From NCBI GenBank assembly GCA_016463105.1, contig JAEMRY010000057.1:1-8299 (forward strand): a DNA stretch of 8,299 nucleotides, written 5' to 3'. A program made the translations under genes and the position numbers. Source of the stretch: Ilumatobacteraceae bacterium (GTDB lineage Bacteria > Actinomycetota > Acidimicrobiia > Acidimicrobiales > Ilumatobacteraceae). The notes under the pieces are model-generated. The model was not told where the DNA came from. It saw only the letters and a program-made list of their open reading frames with translations, and made no database searches. Position 1 is the first letter of the stretch, and each line of letters starts with the position of its first letter. This document shows, in pieces, positions 5,838 to 8,299 of this stretch.

Positions 5838-6409
5838 TAACTAGTCGCCAATCTGCTCAGTTCTTGTTCTAATTCTAAGTCTGAAAGGACGCCAATTTTT
5901 GATGTCACAGTTCCGTCTTTAGCAATGAACACCCATGCTGGTTGGTAGGGCACATTAAATCGTGCATAGACCTCTCCATCGCCATCATTGATATTTGCAA
6001 AAGAAAGATTGTTTTCAATTACGAAATCCTGCATTGATCCCGGATCACCGTTCCACGCAACACCAGTAACTTGTACTTTTCCCTGCCAGGTTTTGTATGC
6101 AGCCTCGACCGAGGACGACTCAGATTTGCAAGCGCGTCAACCTGGCGCCCAGAACCACAATGCAAGCGGTTGATTCTCTAAAACCTTTTGGCTTTCGAAA
6201 CTCTCTCCACTTAAAAGTGTTGCGACGAAAATCGCTTTCGATTCGGTGGTTGGCGTTTCGGCTGGCACACCCGAGGTTTCTTCGTCGCCTAAGTCGCCTG
6301 AATCGACTACGGAAGTCGAACCAGTTGACTGATCTGATCCGCAACTAGAAAACGTCAGCATCGCGACCGCGGCAATAATTAGACAACTTAGTATTTGTGA
6401 CTTTTTCAT
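5837..6409 (-). CDS. Putative selenocysteine-containing thioredoxin-like lipoprotein (MPT53/DsbE-type), UGA at codon 91
   Basis: I read this as one gene of 190 residues with an in-frame TGA at 6137-6139, not two ORFs. Numbered from ATG 6409 (a TTG at 6415 is also possible), residues 1-22 are a signal peptide (MKKSQ, then a hydrophobic core) ending in a lipobox-like FSSC with C23. A Ser/Thr/Glu/Gly-rich linker runs to about 57, and a thioredoxin fold follows. The fold contains LWFWAPG, then UGA (codon 91), then RAC (C94). Cys homologues have WxPWCxxC here, so UGA sits exactly on the nucleophilic cysteine. The frame stays open for 99 more codons with intact family blocks: GDPGSMQDFV, FANINDGDGEVYARFNVPYQPAWVF (cis-Pro about 157) and KDGT, closely resembling M. 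tuberculosis MPT53. A SECIS-like hairpin lies just downstream of the UGA. Predicted role: extracytoplasmic thiol-disulfide exchange by a UxxC site. Alternatives are a point-mutated pseudogene or a base error. The stop overlaps the OB-fold start (TAATG). Confidence 0.78.
6096..6122 (-). promoter_or_regulatory. Candidate bacterial SECIS hairpin within the thioredoxin-like CDS
   Basis: With the U of UGA as +1 on the minus-strand mRNA, CCUC (26-29), GGUC (30-33) and GAGG (34-37) form a 4-bp stem with a GGUC loop at 6103-6114. The base directly 5' of the stem, U25 (6115), has no partner and would be bulged. Below it G24-C38, U22-G40, G21-C41, G19-U43 and U18-A44 can continue an imperfect helix. 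E. coli fdhF has the same arrangement: a bulged U, a 4-bp stem and a GGUC loop whose G and U contact SelB. The loop starts 29 nt from UGA, 8 nt further than in fdhF but within the range I recall for bacterial SECIS elements. Confidence 0.65.
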
Positions 6410-6417
6410 CTTCAAAC

Positions 6418-6423
6418 AGAATA
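6418..6423 (-). promoter_or_regulatory. -10-like TATTCT upstream of the thioredoxin-like lipoprotein
   Basis: On the minus strand TATTCT is followed by GTTTGAAG and then ATG at 6409. It fits TANNNT, and its spacing would put the transcription start within about two bases of the ATG, giving a leaderless or nearly leaderless mRNA. No clear -35 box is visible. The short interval also leaves no room for a normal ribosome site, which agrees with a leaderless start. Confidence 0.3.
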
Positions 6424-6471
6424 ACGCATCAAATCTAAAAATCTCTTCACGTGCACCGTATCCTTGAAGTT

Positions 6472-6564
6472 GTGAGCACTAAAAAATTGATTTTTTTCGC
6501 ACTGCTATGCGGAATCGCTATTTTGACGGCAGGTTCTCTGCAACTGTTTCTAATGTCACGGTAA
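6472..6564 (+). CDS. Possible small single-span membrane peptide (30 aa)
   Basis: An unannotated-length frame starts at GTG 6472 and ends at TAA 6562-6564. It encodes MSTKKLIFFALLCGIAILTA followed by GSLQLFLMSR: two lysines, then about 20 hydrophobic residues with small Gly/Ala positions, then an arginine at the end, as in a one-pass inner-membrane peptide. An in-frame GTG at 6451 would add seven residues. A GAAG lies shortly upstream of the GTG. It fills most of the gap between the divergent thioredoxin-like gene and lpd and points the same way as lpd. I do not recognise a family, and so short a hydrophobic frame could arise by chance. Confidence 0.4.
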   Translation: MSTKKLIFFALLCGIAILTAGSLQLFLMSR

Positions 6565-6593
6565 GTCATTGGTCTTCATCGAGCTTTTACGAC

Positions 6594-6599
6594 TACGAT
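6594..6599 (+). promoter_or_regulatory. Possible -10 element (TACGAT) for lpd
   Basis: TACGAT fits TANNNT, with a weak TTGGTC (6569-6574) upstream at a long 19-base spacing. It would start transcription near 6606, leaving a leader of about 23 nt that contains the purine-rich AAGAAAGAGA ahead of the TTG start. Weak pattern evidence. Confidence 0.22.
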
Positions 6600-6628
6600 A
6601 AACAGGGCGGAAACAAGAAAGAGAACCC

Positions 6629-8029
6629 TTGGCAGACCAATTTGATCTTGTCGTAATCGGTGGGGGTCCTGGTGGCTACGCATCAGCGTTTTATGCCGCA
6701 TCTTGTGGCATGAAAGTTGCGCTAGTCGAGCGCGACACAATCGGTGGAACTTGCCTCAATCGCGGGTGCATCCCGGCAAAAGCATTTCTTGAGACTGCCG
6801 CTGTGCAAAGACATGTCGCACACGCTGCAGAATTCGGTGTTGAAGTCGCAGGGTCAACACTTAACTTTGCTGTTAGTCAGGCGCGCAAAGCACGCATTGT
6901 TGATGGCCTCGTCAAGGGGTTAACTGGTTTAACAAAGTCAAAGAAAGTCACATATATCTTGGGCACAGGTTCGCTTGAAGCAGACCGAATTGTAAACGTG
7001 TCACTCGCTGACGGAAGTTCTAAAAAAATTCAAGCCACGAATGTAATTTTGGCCAGCGGTTCTGTGCCACGCACGATTAAAGGTTTTCCAATTGGCGGAT
7101 CAATCATGACCTCCGACGAAGTTCTGATGTTGAGCACAATTCCAAAACGCATCGCTGTCATTGGTGGTGGCGCAATCGGTTGTGAGTTTGCGTCAACATT
7201 CGTAGATCTCGGATCGCAAGTCACAATTCTTGAAGGTGCACCAAAAATTTTGCCAGGTCTCGACCCTGATGTCGCAAATGTCGTTGTTAAGAGTTTCTCA
7301 AAGAAAAAAATTGATATTCGCACCGGCATTGTCGTCACTGGTCAGAGTTCTTTGCCAGATGGCTCAACGCAAATTACGTTTTCGGTTGGCAATCCACTAA
7401 TCGTTGATGTTGTAATTATGTCAATCGGTCGGCGTCCATTTTCTGATGAGCTCCGACTTAGTGGCACTGCAGCAAAAGTCGACGATCGCGGCTTCGTTGT
7501 CGTCGACGAGTTTTGTCAAACAGGCGAGCCCGGTGTTTATGCGATTGGTGACCTAATTAATACTCCGCAACTGGCGCATGTTGCTTACGCCGAAGCAATT
7601 TTGTCGGTCAAACATATGCGCGGCGAAAATGCATCACCAGTGATGTACGACCGTGTGCCGTGGGCTATTTATTGTCATCCCGAAGTTGCATGGGCTGGCC
7701 CGTCTGAAGAGCAGGCTCGCGCCGCAGGTCACGATGTTGTCGTTGCCAAGCATCAATTTCGTGCCAACTCACGAGCAATGATTCTTGGAGAAATTGACGG
7801 ACTTGTAAAAGTTATTGCAAAGAAGAACCCAGATGGTTCTGCCGGTCAAGTTCTTGGCGTTCACATGGTTGGACCATGGGTCACTGAGCAATTGGCTGCT
7901 GGCTATTTAGCCGTTAACTGGGAGGCTTCGGTCGACGAAATCGCCGAATATTTAATGCCACACCCAAGCCTCAGCGAGCTTTTCGGCGAGACTGTTCTTT
8001 CGTTGACTGGCAGAAGCTTCAACGCATGA
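6629..8029 (+). CDS. lpd: Dihydrolipoamide dehydrogenase (E3)
   Basis: This 466-residue cytosolic flavoenzyme reoxidises dihydrolipoyl groups on E2 subunits of 2-oxoacid dehydrogenase complexes, passing electrons through a disulfide and FAD to NAD+. The FAD-binding GGGPGG is at residues 11-16 with E34. The redox disulfide motif GGTCLNRGCIPAK supplies C42 and C47. The NAD domain has IGGGAIGCEFAS near 183-194 followed by the acidic E of TILE. YAIGDL is the second FAD contact, near 308. The C-terminal dimerisation domain ends with PHPSLSE, giving the catalytic pair H445/E450. Length is normal for the family. The start is TTG at 6629, preceded by purine-rich AAGAAAGAGA (6615-6624); MADQFDLVVIGGG is the expected N-terminus and there is no nearby in-frame ATG before the FAD motif. 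The next gene, an E2 acyltransferase, follows after 35 bases, so the pair is probably an operon. Confidence 0.96.
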   Translation: MADQFDLVVIGGGPGGYASAFYAASCGMKVALVERDTIGGTCLNRGCIPAKAFLETAAVQRHVAHAAEFGVEVAGSTLNFAVSQARKARIVDGLVKGLTGLTKSKKVTYILGTGSLEADRIVNVSLADGSSKKIQATNVILASGSVPRTIKGFPIGGSIMTSDEVLMLSTIPKRIAVIGGGAIGCEFASTFVDLGSQVTILEGAPKILPGLDPDVANVVVKSFSKKKIDIRTGIVVTGQSSLPDGSTQITFSVGNPLIVDVVIMSIGRRPFSDELRLSGTAAKVDDRGFVVVDEFCQTGEPGVYAIGDLINTPQLAHVAYAEAILSVKHMRGENASPVMYDRVPWAIYCHPEVAWAGPSEEQARAAGHDVVVAKHQFRANSRAMILGEIDGLVKVIAKKNPDGSAGQVLGVHMVGPWVTEQLAAGYLAVNWEASVDEIAEYLMPHPSLSELFGETVLSLTGRSFNA

Positions 8030-8064
8030 CAAACTTAGTAATAATTAGATAGCGAGACAATCAA

Positions 8065-8299
8065 ATGGCTGACATCACACTTCCACAACTTGGCGAAACT
8101 GTCACCGAAGGAACGATCACGCGCTGGTTTAAAAAAGTTGGCGATGTAGTTGCCGCAGACGAACCGCTATTCGAAGTTTCAACAGACAAAGTTGACACAG
8201 AAGTTCCGTCGCCTATTTCAGGCACACTCACCGAAATTCGCGTCAAAGAAGGTGACACCGTTGCAGTTGGCACAGTGATCGCGGTCGTTGGTGCTGCGA
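8065..8299 (+). CDS. 2-oxoacid dehydrogenase E2 dihydrolipoamide acyltransferase, N-terminal part
   Basis: The gene runs off the window; 78 codons are visible. They form one complete biotinyl/lipoyl domain: MADITLPQLGETVTEGTITR at the start, the lipoylation motif STDKVDTEVPSP with K42 as the modified lysine, and SGTLTEIRVKEGDTVAVGTVIAVVGA closing the beta-barrel. This swinging-arm domain carries acyl groups between E1, the E2 core and E3. Sitting 35 bases after lpd, it supplies the E2 partner for that E3. DKVDTEVPSP is typical of actinobacterial SucB-type proteins, but pyruvate or branched-chain E2 cannot be excluded without the catalytic domain. The ATG is preceded by a weak GCGAGACA. Confidence 0.93.
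   Translation, partial: MADITLPQLGETVTEGTITRWFKKVGDVVAADEPLFEVSTDKVDTEVPSPISGTLTEIRVKEGDTVAVGTVIAVVGAA

Noticed and set aside
6137..6139. Genome-wide recoding of UGA as Gly or Trp (as in Gracilibacteria or Mycoplasma).
   Set aside because: Several neighbouring genes end properly on TGA and no other gene contains an in-frame TGA; only this codon at a catalytic Cys is affected.
6096..6139. Simple pseudogene by Cys-to-stop mutation or a base-calling error.
   Set aside because: Not fully excluded, but the exact catalytic-Cys position, the intact remainder, the intact TAATG coupling to the next gene and the SECIS-like hairpin together favour selenocysteine.
5535..6348. Plus-strand frames of 61-84 residues across the OB-fold and thioredoxin-like genes.
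   Set aside because: They are antisense to well-supported minus-strand genes; the compositions, such as Arg/Leu-rich runs, are typical of shadows.
5837..6415. Two separate genes: a short lipoprotein (upstream) and a 65-residue protein starting at ATG 6034.
   Set aside because: The upstream part stops in the middle of the WxPxCxxC motif, and the downstream frame continues the same fold without a shift, with homologous sequence between the TGA and the ATG at 6034. One interrupted gene explains both.
6416..6628. A selC (tRNA-Sec) or other structured RNA in the gap before lpd.
   Set aside because: I could not find a cloverleaf, an extended variable arm or a TTC-loop signature; the gap is explained by promoters and a possible small ORF.

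Overview
The window looks like chromosome from an actinobacterium, probably an Acidimicrobiia-like aquatic lineage. The evidence is gene order and protein flavour: a permease divergent from two TrkA-type genes that run toward an OB-fold gene (the order of the Mycobacterium tuberculosis Rv2690c-ceoB-ceoC-Rv2694c neighbourhood), an MPT53/DsbE-like lipoprotein, and an lpd-E2 pair. Base composition is moderate and visibly lower than in classical high-GC actinobacteria. The class assignment is inference. There are no mobile elements, rRNA, tRNA or CRISPR arrays, and coding density is high.

Layout. Positions 60-4067 (minus) hold three genes transcribed leftward: a KimA-like K+ transporter (usually labelled APC or amino acid permease), a TIGR01777 NAD-binding epimerase-like protein, and an FAD amine-oxidase-like protein whose start overlaps the previous stop (ATGA). 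Positions 4131-5449 (plus) hold two RCK/TrkA proteins, also joined by an ATGA overlap and divergent from the transporter. Together they read as a potassium uptake and gating locus. A perfect inverted repeat at 5478-5494 lies at the convergent junction.

Positions 5484-6409 (minus) are the most interesting part. A small OB-fold gene sits downstream of, and overlaps by one base, a thioredoxin-fold lipoprotein gene whose reading frame is interrupted by one in-frame TGA at 6137-6139. That TGA falls exactly on the first cysteine of the CxxC motif (W-A-P-G-[UGA]-R-A-C). Just downstream on the mRNA is a hairpin with a GGUC apical loop and a candidate bulged U directly 5' of its 4-bp upper stem, the same geometry as the E. 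coli fdhF SECIS. The two open frames therefore read best as one selenocysteine-containing (UxxC) periplasmic thiol oxidoreductase, not two genes or a pseudogene. The selA/B/C/D machinery is not in this window, so this remains a strong inference.

Positions 6472-8299 (plus) hold a possible 30-residue membrane peptide, dihydrolipoamide dehydrogenase (TTG start), and the first 78 codons of a 2-oxoacid dehydrogenase E2 acyltransferase carrying its lipoyl domain, cut by the window edge.
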